Source: Syntrophus sp034006265 (lineage in GTDB: Bacteria > Desulfobacterota > Syntrophia > Syntrophales > Syntrophaceae). Taken from it: 64,000 nucleotides of DNA. Below, one piece after another: positions 53,141 through 61,559 of the stretch. A program made the translations under genes and the position numbers. Below the pieces are notes generated by a model. The model did not search any database. It was not told where the DNA came from and saw nothing but the letters and a program-made list of their open reading frames with translations. The DNA lies in contig JAVETB010000006.1 in NCBI GenBank assembly GCA_034006265.1, positions 3,120 through 67,119 of the forward strand, read 5' to 3'. How positions within the stretch are numbered: position 1 is the first letter of the stretch; the number at the start of each line of letters is the position of its first letter.

Positions 53141-54349
53141 ATGAAGGGTGCGTTACCGGATAAAAGGGGGCATTTCGGAGTGTTCGGGGGCCGCTACGCC
53201 GCCGAGACCCTCATGCCGGCTCTGATCGAACTGGAGGCCGCCTACCGTCAGGCGCGGCGGGACATAAGATTCCGAAGGGAATTTGCACGATATTTAGAGG
53301 ATTATTCAGGAAGAGCCACGCCTCTGTACTTTGCGGAGCGGCTTACGGAGGTCCTGGGCGGAGCGAAGGTCTATCTGAAAAGGGAGGATCTGAACCACAC
53401 CGGTTCACATAAGATCAACAACACCCTGGGACAGGCGCTGCTGGCCCGTCGGCTGGGCAAAAGAAAGGTCATTGCGGAAACGGGAGCGGGTCAGCATGGG
53501 GTCGCCACAGCAACGGTGGCGGCGCTGTTCGGCATGGAATGCAAAATTTTCATGGGGGAGGAGGACATACGGAGGCAGGCGCCCAATGTCTTCCGCATGA
53601 AGATCCTCGGAGCCGAGGTGATCCCCGTCTCTTCGGGAACGGCAACCCTCAAGGATGCCATGAACGAGGCCATGCGCTACTGGGTATCCGCCGTCCGGGA
53701 CACCTTTTACGTGATTGGGACGACGGCAGGGCCTCATCCCTATCCCATGATGGTCCGGGATTTCCAAAGCGTGATCGGGCGGGAGGCCAAGCGCCAGATC
53801 CTGAAAAAGGAGGGGCGTCTGCCCGATATCCTCATCGCCTGCGTCGGAGGGGGGAGCAATGCCATGGGGCTCTTTTATCCCTTCCGCAACAATGAGAGCG
53901 TGGCCATGTACGGCGTCGAGGCCGCGGGCAAGGGGATGGATTCAACCCTCCATTCCGCGAGCATCAGCGGAGGCCGTGTGGGGGTGCTCCACGGGAACCG
54001 CACCTTTCTGCTTCAGGATGAGCACGGCCAGATCCGGGATGCCTATTCCATTGCCGCCGGCCTGGATTATCCCGGCGTCGGTCCGGAGCACAGCTACTTT
54101 TCCGAAATCGGCAGGGCCTCCTATGTCACGGTGACGGACGAGGAGGCCGTGGAGGCCTTTCACACACTTTCCCGCTGTGAAGGGATCATCCCCGCCATGG
54201 AGAGTGCCCATGCCGTCGCCTATGCGCTGAAGCTCGTTCCCACGCTGAACCGGGATCACATTGTCGTGGTGAATCTTTCCGGCAGGGGGGACAAGGACGC
54301 GGAAGAAATTGCCAGACGGATGGAGAAAGGAGGCGCGATCGAGGAATGA
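53141..54349 (+). CDS. trpB: tryptophan synthase beta chain (TrpB1)
   Basis: This classical TrpB partners TrpA. It has 402 residues, with GHFGVFGGRYAAETLMPAL at the N-terminus and PLYFAERL. PLP Lys91 is in NHTGSHKINNTLGQ. ETGAGQHGVATATVAAL, CVGGGSNAMGLFYPF (phosphate loop), EGIIPAMESAHA and VNLSGRGDKD follow. It is clearly the TrpB1 type, in contrast to the solitary TrpB2 at 13.9 kb. ATG 53141 follows AAAGGTGAG; an upstream GTG 9 bp away is an alternative. It overlaps trpA by 4 bp (ATGA). Confidence 0.97.
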   Translation: MKGALPDKRGHFGVFGGRYAAETLMPALIELEAAYRQARRDIRFRREFARYLEDYSGRATPLYFAERLTEVLGGAKVYLKREDLNHTGSHKINNTLGQALLARRLGKRKVIAETGAGQHGVATATVAALFGMECKIFMGEEDIRRQAPNVFRMKILGAEVIPVSSGTATLKDAMNEAMRYWVSAVRDTFYVIGTTAGPHPYPMMVRDFQSVIGREAKRQILKKEGRLPDILIACVGGGSNAMGLFYPFRNNESVAMYGVEAAGKGMDSTLHSASISGGRVGVLHGNRTFLLQDEHGQIRDAYSIAAGLDYPGVGPEHSYFSEIGRASYVTVTDEEAVEAFHTLSRCEGIIPAMESAHAVAYALKLVPTLNRDHIVVVNLSGRGDKDAEEIARRMEKGGAIEE

Positions 54350-55161
54350 GCAGAATTGGACAGGCGTTTCAAAAGCTCAAGGAAAAGGGAGAAAAGGCCC
54401 TGGTTGCCTATGTGACGGCCGGAGACCCCGACCTGGACAAAACCCGGGAAATCATGATCGGCTTGAAAGAGGCCGGTGTCGACATCCTTGAAGTCGGGGT
54501 CCCCTTTTCCGATCCCACCGCGGACGGTCCCGTCATTCAGGAGGCGGCCCAGCGGGCCCTGAACAAGGGGACGACGCTGGAGAACATTCTCGACATGATC
54601 GAAGACCTCCGGAAAACAGAGGATCTGCCACCGGTGGTTCTCTTCGGCTATTACAATCCCATTTATGCATACGGGATCGAGCGTTTCGCGGACAGGGCGA
54701 AGGCGGCCGGCGTTGATGGCCTTCTCGTGGTCGATCTTCCCCCGGAAGAAGCCGGTGAGCTCCGCCGGGAAACCGATTCCAAGGGGATGGATTTCATATC
54801 CCTGATTGCGCCGACCACTTCGGAGGAGCGGATCGGCCTGATCGCCCGCCAGGGGCGGGGATTTCTCTATTACATCTCCATCACCGGGGTAACGGGAACG
54901 GCACGGCCGGACATGAAAAGTGTGAAGCGGGACATTGCCCGGATCCGTGCCTGTACGGATCTGCCCCTGGTCGTTGGATTCGGCATTTCCACGCCGGAGC
55001 AGGCAGGAGCCTTTGGGCCCCTGGCGGACGGGATCGTCATCGGCAGCGCCTTTGTGCGCCTCATTGCCGAATTTGCCCACAGCCCCGACCTCGTGGCCAG
55101 GGTGTCGGCCCTGGCCCGGACAATCAAAGGGGCCATGAGGCAGGAAGGATATTATTCTTGA
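54346..55161 (+). CDS. trpA: tryptophan synthase alpha chain
   Basis: TrpA cleaves indole-3-glycerol phosphate and channels indole to TrpB. The 271-residue TIM barrel has catalytic Glu49 in DILEVGVPFSDPTADGP and Asp60 in the same motif. FGYYNPIYAYGIERF, GLLVVDLPPEEAGEL, ISITGVTGTA and VGFGISTPEQA also match. It is coupled to trpB by the ATGA overlap and is the last trp gene. A 373-bp control region then leads to the aro genes. Confidence 0.97.
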   Translation: MSRIGQAFQKLKEKGEKALVAYVTAGDPDLDKTREIMIGLKEAGVDILEVGVPFSDPTADGPVIQEAAQRALNKGTTLENILDMIEDLRKTEDLPPVVLFGYYNPIYAYGIERFADRAKAAGVDGLLVVDLPPEEAGELRRETDSKGMDFISLIAPTTSEERIGLIARQGRGFLYYISITGVTGTARPDMKSVKRDIARIRACTDLPLVVGFGISTPEQAGAFGPLADGIVIGSAFVRLIAEFAHSPDLVARVSALARTIKGAMRQEGYYS

Positions 55162-55181
55162 CAGAATGCCTGCTTTGTGTT

Positions 55182-55210
55182 TTGATCGCGCACATGTCTG
55201 GTTGTATCGG
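55182..55210 (+). promoter_or_regulatory. weak candidate promoter for the aro genes
   Basis: TTGATC (55182-55187) and TATCGG (55205-55210) have a 17-bp spacer and lie upstream of the aromatic leader peptide. Readthrough from trpA may also feed the leader. Confidence 0.35.
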
Positions 55211-55287
55211 TAACGTGTAAGGGTTTGCCTCTCTGCACCTCTTTTTCTGATGAAGGGGATTTGGAGAGGAAGGAAGAGAAAACGGAA

Positions 55288-55380
55288 ATGGACGGAAGAC
55301 AAAGCAAGATGAAATCCAACTACTTTAGCTATTATTGGTATTTTTATCTGGAGATCTGTCCATTGTCTCGGGTGGGTTGA
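55288..55380 (+). CDS. aromatic leader peptide (Tyr/Phe/Trp-rich)
   Basis: This is a 30-codon frame from ATG 55288 to TGA 55378-55380, or 23 codons from ATG 55309. Its centre reads NYFSYYWYFYLE: eight aromatic codons in ten, covering Tyr (five), Phe (two) and Trp (one) at 55321-55347. A purine-rich GGAAGGAAGAG precedes it. Such composition is expected only for an attenuator leader. It would sense all three end products of the shikimate pathway ahead of DAHP synthase, the first enzyme. No such mixed leader is familiar to me from E. coli, where pheL and trpL are single-residue. Confidence 0.88.
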   Translation: MDGRQSKMKSNYFSYYWYFYLEICPLSRVG

Positions 55381-55414
55381 ACTAACAAAAAAAACACCAA
55401 GCCATGGGCAGATC
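55353..55414 (+). promoter_or_regulatory. antiterminator of the aro attenuator
   Basis: GATCTGTCCAT (55353-55363), just after the aromatic codons, pairs over 11 positions (one G-U) with ATGGGCAGATC (55404-55414). This would break the terminator stem that starts at 55399. A ribosome stalled among the aromatic codons leaves the left arm free. Confidence 0.7.
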
Positions 55415-55445
55415 AGAGAGCGCCGCCCATGGCTTTCTTCTTTTA
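55399..55445 (+). terminator. aro attenuator terminator
   Basis: An 11-bp perfect stem (55399-55409 with 55425-55435, 15-nt loop, core GCCATGGGC) is followed by TTTCTTCTTTT, 90 bp before the DAHP synthase start. Confidence 0.85.
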
Positions 55446-55534
55446 TGGCCATGGTGGCAGCAGACACCATGGCCATTTCTGTTGGTGCCTTTCCCCATCC
55501 ACAGTGGGGAAGGCCGGCAAAGGAGAAGAATCTC

Positions 55535-56563
55535 GTGATTATCGTCATGAAAAGAAACGCAACGGAACATCAGATTGATCATGTCGTGGGCTGGGTTGAA
55601 TCCATCGGCTACCGGGCTTATCCCTCTCGAGGAACGGAACAGACCGTCGTCAAGGCCATCGGCGGAGAGCGGGGAGGTGAGGAGCTCAAGTATCTGGCGG
55701 CGCTGTCCGGTGTGGACAAGGTCGTTCCCATCCGCAAGCCCTACAAGCTGACCAGCCGGGAGGCGAAAGAGGAGGATACGGTCGTCCAGGTGGGAAAGGT
55801 GAGCATCGGCGGCGGAACCTTTACCGTCATGGCCGGTCCCTGCTCCGTGGAAAGCGAACAGCAGTTGCTCGAAAGCGCCTACATTGTCAAAAAGGCCGGG
55901 GCTTCCATTCTGCGCGGTGGCGCCTTCAAGCCGAGAACCTCCCCTTACAGCTTTCAGGGGCTGGAGGAGGATGGCCTGAAGCTGCTGGCAAAGGCCCGGG
56001 AAAAAACCGGCCTGCCTGTGGTGACGGAGATCGTCAATCCCGAGGATCTGGACCTTGTTGAATCCTACACCGACATTCTCCAGGTGGGAGCCCGCAATGT
56101 CCAGAATTTTGCCCTGCTGAAGAAAATCGGCCGTTCACGGGTCCCCGTTCTCCTGAAGAGGGGGATGATGACCACCATCGAGGAGCTTCTCATGTCGGCG
56201 GAGTACATCCTGTCGGCAGGCAACGACCAGGTGATTCTTTGCGAACGCGGCATCCGGACCTTTGAAACGGCAACCCGCAATACCCTTGACATCAGTGCCG
56301 TGCCTGTCCTGAAGGAGCTGACCCACCTGCCCGTCATCATCGATCCCAGTCATGCAACGGGTCACTGGAAATACGTCCTTCCCCTGAGCCGGGCTGCCCT
56401 GGCCGTCGGCGCCGACGGCCTGATTGTGGAGATGCACCCTCAGCCCGAAAAGGCCTTCTGCGACGGGGCTCAGTCCCTGAAACCCGAGACCTTTTACGAG
56501 CTGATGGATGAGCTCAGGAGGATGGAATATGTCATGAGTGCGACAGCGAAGGTGCTGATATGA
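55535..56563 (+). CDS. aroF: 3-deoxy-7-phosphoheptulonate (DAHP) synthase, type I-beta with N-terminal regulatory domain
   Basis: This is the first step of the shikimate pathway, PEP plus erythrose 4-phosphate. The 342 residues split into an N-terminal ~75-residue ferredoxin-like/ACT-like domain (VIIVMKRNATEHQIDHVVGW, the allosteric domain of the Thermotoga-type enzyme) and a TIM barrel. The barrel has MAGPCSVES, ILRGGAFKPRTSPYSFQG, LQVGARNVQNF, VLLKRGMMTT, VILCERGIRTFE and IIDPSHATGH. The start is GTG 55535 after AAAGGAGAAG, because the domain begins there. Control is likely at three levels: leader attenuation, allostery and operon order. Confidence 0.95.
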   Translation: MIIVMKRNATEHQIDHVVGWVESIGYRAYPSRGTEQTVVKAIGGERGGEELKYLAALSGVDKVVPIRKPYKLTSREAKEEDTVVQVGKVSIGGGTFTVMAGPCSVESEQQLLESAYIVKKAGASILRGGAFKPRTSPYSFQGLEEDGLKLLAKAREKTGLPVVTEIVNPEDLDLVESYTDILQVGARNVQNFALLKKIGRSRVPVLLKRGMMTTIEELLMSAEYILSAGNDQVILCERGIRTFETATRNTLDISAVPVLKELTHLPVIIDPSHATGHWKYVLPLSRAALAVGADGLIVEMHPQPEKAFCDGAQSLKPETFYELMDELRRMEYVMSATAKVLI

Positions 56564-57654
56564 ACCGGATCAAGATCAATCTCGACAAGCGTCTCTCCGA
56601 GTCCCATGAAATCTGCATCGGCTATGATTTCCAGGATCGGATGGGTCTTCTCATCGCCAAAGACCACCCGGCGAACCGGTATGTCGTCGTGACCGATTCC
56701 AACGTGTCGCGGCTCTACGGAAGGGACTTTCTTGAAAAGCTCAAAGAATTGGGGCTTCTCGCGGAGCTGCTGGAATTTCCCGCCGGCGAGGGTTCAAAAA
56801 CCATGGAAACCGTCTTGGGATTGACGGCCCGGCTGCTGGAGATGGGTGTGGACCGCCATTCGATGCTCATCGCGCTGGGCGGCGGCGTCGTGGGGGATCT
56901 GACGGGGTTCGTCGCTTCCATCTATATGCGCTCCGTTCCCTTCATCCAGATTCCCACGACACTCATGGCCCAGGTGGACAGCAGCATCGGTGGAAAGACG
57001 GCGGTGAATCTCCCCCAGGGGAAAAACCTCCTGGGGACCTTCTATCAGCCGAAGCGGATCTTTACCGATCTCAAATTTCTGGAAACCCTTTCCGATGAGG
57101 AATATCTCAACGGATTGGCGGAGATTGTCAAATACGGGCTCATCGACGAGCCGGGATTCTTTGAGCAGCTCGAACGGGAAGTCCCCTCCCTGCGCGCAAG
57201 AAGCCTGGCGATCCTGGAGCCGGTCATCGAACGGTCCTGCCGGATCAAAAAGGGTGTTGTGGAGATAGATGAACAGGAATCAGGATTCCGGAGAATTCTG
57301 AACTTCGGCCACACCCTGGGGCATGCCCTGGAAGCCGCTTCGAAGTTCACCCTGCCTCACGGAAAGGCGGTTGCTTTGGGAATGATAGCCGCCTCACGGA
57401 TTTCCGCCTGTTGCGGCTTTCTTCCGCCGGAGGAAAGGGAGCGGATCGAAGCCCTGATCCGGGACCTCGGCCTGCCCGTCCGGATTCCGGCAGATGTTGC
57501 GGGGCCGGAAGTATTGGGGCGTCTCGCCATGGACAAGAAGAAGGAGGGAAATGAACTGCCCTTTATCCTGTTGAAAAAAATCGGCATACCCTTTATGAGT
57601 AAGGACGTGGGGCTTTCCCTGCCGAAGAAGATCCTTGAGGAAATGACGGCATGA
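56560..57654 (+). CDS. aroB: 3-dehydroquinate synthase
   Basis: AroB cyclises DAHP to 3-dehydroquinate using NAD+ and a divalent metal. The 364 residues contain VVTDSNVSRLYG, GGGVVGDLTGFVASIYMRSV (NAD-binding), IQIPTTLMAQVDSSIGGKTAVNLPQGKN (read as consecutive short motifs), YQPKRIFTDL, the metal-site EIVKYGLI, LNFGHTLGHALE and LPHGKAVALGM. It overlaps aroF by 4 bp (ATGA) and the next gene by 4 bp, so the whole set is tightly coupled. Confidence 0.97.
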   Translation: MNRIKINLDKRLSESHEICIGYDFQDRMGLLIAKDHPANRYVVVTDSNVSRLYGRDFLEKLKELGLLAELLEFPAGEGSKTMETVLGLTARLLEMGVDRHSMLIALGGGVVGDLTGFVASIYMRSVPFIQIPTTLMAQVDSSIGGKTAVNLPQGKNLLGTFYQPKRIFTDLKFLETLSDEEYLNGLAEIVKYGLIDEPGFFEQLEREVPSLRARSLAILEPVIERSCRIKKGVVEIDEQESGFRRILNFGHTLGHALEAASKFTLPHGKAVALGMIAASRISACCGFLPPEERERIEALIRDLGLPVRIPADVAGPEVLGRLAMDKKKEGNELPFILLKKIGIPFMSKDVGLSLPKKILEEMTA

Positions 57655-58799
57655 GCGAAAAATCACTGGACGAACTGAGAGAATCCATTCAGAGCGCGGA
57701 CACACGGATTGTCGAGCTGCTCAATGAAAGGGCCGCGTTGGCCCTTGAAATCGGAAGAAAAAAAGCCGATCTGGGAATGGAAATTTACGACCCCGTTCAG
57801 GAGGAGCAGGTATACGGCCGCCTTGTGCAGTACAATAAAGGCCCCATGCCGGCCTCCATTCTGTCAGCCATCTTCGGCCATGTGGTCGCCGCTTCCCGCT
57901 ATCTGCAGAATACCCTGACCGCGGCGCTCCGGCCCCACGAGCGGGAGGGGCGGGGCAGGATCAGGGTTTGCATTCCCATCGTTGGCCCCGGAATGGACAA
58001 GGCGGTCCGGCAGATTCGTGAAGCTGCACCGATGGCGGATCTTCTGGAGCTGAGGATGGACCTGATCAGCGGGGCTCGCCTGCCTGAGCTGATCAGGGAA
58101 ATCCGGAGGAACCCGTTTCCCGTAAAAATTGTGGTGACCTGCAGAAAGCCGGAAGAAAGCGGCCGCCGGCCGGCTGCAGAAAAAGGCGAGAACGAAGAGG
58201 AACGGGTCTCCGTTCTGAAAGAGGCCATCCTGCTGGGTGCCGATTATGTGGATCTCGAACTCGGCACGCGGGCTGCCTTGATGGATTCGCTGAAAGAGCT
58301 CATCGCGGATTACCTGGGGCGGACGCAGCTCATCGTTTCCTGCCATAATTTTCAGGAGACTCCCTCTGACGCGGCCCTCGAGGACCTCTGGAAGTCCTGC
58401 CGGAAGGCGGGCGCCCGCGTCATCAAGATTGTGACCTTTGCCCGGACGATGACCGATAACCTGCGGGTGCTGCGGCTCATTCCGTGGTCCCTGGGTAAAG
58501 GGCAGGAGATCGTCGCCTTTTCCATGGGGGACCAGGGAAAAATAAGCCGGATCATGGCCCCCATGCTGGGGGCGCATTTTACCTTCGCATCACTGGGGGA
58601 AGAAACCGCCACAGCGCCGGGACAATTGACCGCCGCTGAACTGTTCCGGATTCTTGAAATCCTGGGCCGAAAGTCATCAGGCGGCCTTTCCGGGACGGTC
58701 GGGCCACCGGAAGAGAAAAGGGGTGAACGGGGCCCGGGGGGAAAGGCCATGGAGCCTTTTTCAGAAAGCGGCACCGGGGATGCCGAATCCAATGACTGA
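57651..58799 (+). CDS. chorismate mutase / 3-dehydroquinate dehydratase fusion
   Basis: This is a two-domain enzyme of 382 residues. Residues ~1-90 are an AroQ-class chorismate mutase (LDELRESIQSADTRIVELLN, RAALALEIGRKKADLG, YDPVQEEQV), making prephenate. Residues ~103-335 are a type I dehydroquinase (AroD): LLELRMDLI, KIVVTCRKPEESGR, ADYVDLEL, the His in IVSCHNFQETPS, the Schiff-base Lys in RVIKIVTFART, FSMGDQGKISRIM. It thus unites pathway step 3 with a post-chorismate step. The C-terminal ~45 residues are low-complexity, polar and overlap the aroE start. I know of no standard name. Confidence 0.9.
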   Translation: MSEKSLDELRESIQSADTRIVELLNERAALALEIGRKKADLGMEIYDPVQEEQVYGRLVQYNKGPMPASILSAIFGHVVAASRYLQNTLTAALRPHEREGRGRIRVCIPIVGPGMDKAVRQIREAAPMADLLELRMDLISGARLPELIREIRRNPFPVKIVVTCRKPEESGRRPAAEKGENEEERVSVLKEAILLGADYVDLELGTRAALMDSLKELIADYLGRTQLIVSCHNFQETPSDAALEDLWKSCRKAGARVIKIVTFARTMTDNLRVLRLIPWSLGKGQEIVAFSMGDQGKISRIMAPMLGAHFTFASLGEETATAPGQLTAAELFRILEILGRKSSGGLSGTVGPPEEKRGERGPGGKAMEPFSESGTGDAESND

Positions 58800-59628
58800 T
58801 CCATTCCGCAGCCCCATTCTCCTTGCCCTCATCGGCCATCCGATAGGCCACAGCCTTTCGCCTCTCATGCACTCGGCCGCTCTGACGCTCCTGCACCTTG
58901 CCGGCCGTTATGAGGCCTGGGACGTTTCTGACCTGAAGCAGGCCGTGGAAAAACTGAGACGGGAGGGATACCGGGGGGCCAGCGTAACCGTTCCTTTCAA
59001 AAGGGATGTCATGTCCTTTCTTGACGATCTCGATGATCAGGCCTGCCGCATCGGAGCCGTGAACACGGTGATCTATCGAGAGGGGCGCCTGCAGGGCACA
59101 AACACCGATTGGGAGGGGCTGCTTCGGGCCCTGCGAAAGGTGACGGATCTTTCCGGAAAACGGATCGTTGTTCTCGGAGCCGGCGGAACGGCACGGGCTG
59201 CCCTGTACGGCCTGCTTGCCGAGGGCGGGGTCCCGGTAGTGGTCAATCGGACGGAAAAGCAGGGGAGGGGGCTTGCCGAGGAGTTCGGCTGCCCTTTTTA
59301 TCCTCTGACGGAAATAAGGGAACTCGGAGGGGACATCCTGATCAATGCGACACCCGTCGGAATGGCCCCGGAGATTGATTTTTCTCCCGTACCCGCCGCC
59401 GCGCTTCGCCGCTTCCGTCTTGTCGCAGACGTGATATACAATCCCCTGAAAACGCGGCTTCTGCGCGAAGCGGAAGAGGCGGGATGCGCCGTTCTATCGG
59501 GGATGGATATGTTTGTGGAACAGGGTGCGGCACAGTTCCGGCTGTGGACCGGGCTGGAGCCCCCTGTGGACCGGATGCGGCAGGTTGTCAGGCAGGAGCT
59601 GGAAAGAAGGGAAGGGAAGCAGGCATGA
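58792..59628 (+). CDS. aroE: shikimate dehydrogenase
   Basis: AroE reduces 3-dehydroshikimate with NADPH. The 278 residues have LALIGHPIGHSLSPLMHSAAL (substrate Ser), ASVTVPFKRDVMSFLD (catalytic Lys), GAVNTVIYREGRLQGTNTDW (Asn/Asp site), nucleotide loop VLGAGGTARAALYGL, VVNRTEK, INATPVGM and VADVIYNPLKTRLL. The start is either ATG 58792 or ATG 58780; both overlap the preceding gene's end. It overlaps aroA by 4 bp. Confidence 0.95.
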   Translation: MTDPFRSPILLALIGHPIGHSLSPLMHSAALTLLHLAGRYEAWDVSDLKQAVEKLRREGYRGASVTVPFKRDVMSFLDDLDDQACRIGAVNTVIYREGRLQGTNTDWEGLLRALRKVTDLSGKRIVVLGAGGTARAALYGLLAEGGVPVVVNRTEKQGRGLAEEFGCPFYPLTEIRELGGDILINATPVGMAPEIDFSPVPAAALRRFRLVADVIYNPLKTRLLREAEEAGCAVLSGMDMFVEQGAAQFRLWTGLEPPVDRMRQVVRQELERREGKQA

Positions 59629-60917
59629 GCCCCATGGGCCGATCCGACCGGGAGGTAACCCTTGAGGTACCCGGTTCAAAGAGCATCACCCAGCGTGCCT
59701 TAATTGCCGCTGCTCTCGCAAAAGGGCCATCCCGGCTGCTCAATGCCCTGCTGGCCGAGGATACCCGGTATCTCATCAAAGCCCTGGAACTTCTTGGCGC
59801 TGAGATTGGGGTTGAGGAGGGTGAACTCCGGATCGGCGGGACAGGGGGAAAGATTTCCGCTCCGACTGGGAAGATCTTCGTGGGAAACAACGGAACGGCG
59901 CTGCGGTTTCTGACCTCGCTGGTCTGCTTGGGAGAGGGCTTCTATGTTCTGGATGGCTCGCCCCGCCTTCGCGAGAGGCCTGTTGAGCCGCTTCTTCGGG
60001 TTTTGCGCTCCATGGGGGTGTCCGTCGAAACTCCTGAAAATCCGGGATGCCCCCCGGTTCTGATCCAATCGCGCGGACTTCCAGGCGGGCAGGTCATATT
60101 CCAGGATCTGGACAGCAGCCAGTATGTATCCTCGCTGCTCCTCAGCTCTCCTTACGCTGCCCGCAATGTCGGGATTCAGCTTGCCGGCCGGACGGTCTCA
60201 GAACCTTACATCGCCATGACGCTCCAGGTGATGGAGCAGTTTGGCGTTGCCGTTGAAAAGCCCGCCGCCAACACCTTCTGTGTCCCGTCAGGCCAAGCCT
60301 ATCGGGCCCGCTCCTTCACCATCGAAGGGGATTATTCCAGCGCCTCATACTTCTTTCTGGCGGCGGCCCTGGGGCTTGCCCGGGTCTGGGTGCCGAACCT
60401 TACGGCTGCGAGCCTGCAGGGAGACGCACGTTTTTTGAAGATTCTCGAAGACCTGGGATGCACCGTGGCATGGAGGGACGGGGGCGTGGCAGTCTCCTGC
60501 GGTCAGCTTCACGGCGGTGATATGGAGTTCGCCATGGGGGACATTCCCGACATGGTCCCTTCGCTGGCCGTCCTGGCGGCGTTCCGGCCGGGGCGCTCCG
60601 TCATCACGGAATCGGCCCACCTGCGCATCAAGGAAAGCAACCGTCTGGCGGCCCTTGCAGCAGAGGTGCAGAAAATAGGCATTTCAGCGAGGGAGACAGC
60701 GGACGGTCTGATCATCGTCGGCGGGCGTCCCTGTGGAGGGGACATCGAGACCTATAGCGACCACCGGATCGCCATGAGCTTTGCCGTCGCCGGTCTGGCC
60801 GTTCCGGGAATCAGGATTGCTGACCGGGACTGTGTCGGCAAATCCTTTCCCGGATTCTGGAACGAATTGCAGAAGCTGTCACAGGGCACGCCTGGAGGGG
60901 GAAAGAATGACCCGTGA
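59625..60917 (+). CDS. aroA: 3-phosphoshikimate 1-carboxyvinyltransferase (EPSP synthase)
   Basis: AroA joins PEP to shikimate 3-phosphate. The 430 residues show LEVPGSKSITQRALIAAALA, FVGNNGTALRFLTSLVCL (the glyphosate-loop region is NNGTALRFLT, where class I enzymes have N-A-G-T-A-x-R), GSPRLRERPVEPLL, SSQYVSSLLL, EGDYSSASYFFLAAAL, DMVPSLAVLAAF and RIKESNRL. AroE and AroA overlap as ATGA. The Ala-to-Asn change in the PEP-site motif is uncommon and might alter inhibitor response; that part is inference. Confidence 0.95.
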   Translation: MSPMGRSDREVTLEVPGSKSITQRALIAAALAKGPSRLLNALLAEDTRYLIKALELLGAEIGVEEGELRIGGTGGKISAPTGKIFVGNNGTALRFLTSLVCLGEGFYVLDGSPRLRERPVEPLLRVLRSMGVSVETPENPGCPPVLIQSRGLPGGQVIFQDLDSSQYVSSLLLSSPYAARNVGIQLAGRTVSEPYIAMTLQVMEQFGVAVEKPAANTFCVPSGQAYRARSFTIEGDYSSASYFFLAAALGLARVWVPNLTAASLQGDARFLKILEDLGCTVAWRDGGVAVSCGQLHGGDMEFAMGDIPDMVPSLAVLAAFRPGRSVITESAHLRIKESNRLAALAAEVQKIGISARETADGLIIVGGRPCGGDIETYSDHRIAMSFAVAGLAVPGIRIADRDCVGKSFPGFWNELQKLSQGTPGGGKNDP

Positions 60918-61467
60918 TGACCGGACCATCATCCTGATCGGATACCGCGGTACCGGCAAAACCTCTGTGGGCCGGGAACTGGCCCGGCGGCTGAACCGGC
61001 CTTTTTACGACATCGATGTTCTGGTTGAAGCGCGTGAAGGGCGATCCATCCGGGACATGGTGGAGCGGGAGGGCTGGACGTTTTTCCGGGAGCGGGAAAA
61101 AGCCGCCCTTTGTTCCCTTCGTACCATGTCCTGCTGTGTCGTGGCCACGGGGGGCGGCGCAGTCCTGGATCCGGACAATGCGCGATTGTTGAAATCCATG
61201 GGATGGATCGTTTTGCTTACGGCCCGGGAAGGGAGCCTTGCCCGGCGGATTCTACAGGATCCGACCAGCCTTGAAAAGCGGCCGTCTTTTTCCGAGGAGG
61301 AATCTGCTGAACAATCGATGGAGTCCATGATAGAGGAAACGAAGGAGATTTTGGCGCAGCGAATGCCGATCTACCGCTCTCTGGCTGATCTGGTCATCGA
61401 CACAGCCGATGTGTCGCCGGAGCAGGTTGCGGATCACATTCTCAGCCGTTTCTCCTTCGGGGAGTGA
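60907..61467 (+). CDS. aroK: shikimate kinase
   Basis: AroK phosphorylates shikimate at O3. The 186 residues contain Walker A ILIGYRGTGKTSVGRELA, shikimate-binding FYDIDVLVEAREGRSI, DMVEREGWTFFREREK, VATGGGAVLDPDN and a lid region FSEEESAEQSMESM. The length is slightly above the usual ~170. Start ATG 60907 overlaps aroA by 11 bp and follows GGGGGAAAG. Confidence 0.95.
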   Translation: MTRDDRTIILIGYRGTGKTSVGRELARRLNRPFYDIDVLVEAREGRSIRDMVEREGWTFFREREKAALCSLRTMSCCVVATGGGAVLDPDNARLLKSMGWIVLLTAREGSLARRILQDPTSLEKRPSFSEEESAEQSMESMIEETKEILAQRMPIYRSLADLVIDTADVSPEQVADHILSRFSFGE

Positions 61468-61559
61468 ATGAACGCTCCGCTTCGGATTCGGGAAAAGGCC
61501 GACCGGTTCGGGGAGGAACAGCCCAGAGGGACACAGGCAGAGGAGAAGGGAAGGTAGAG

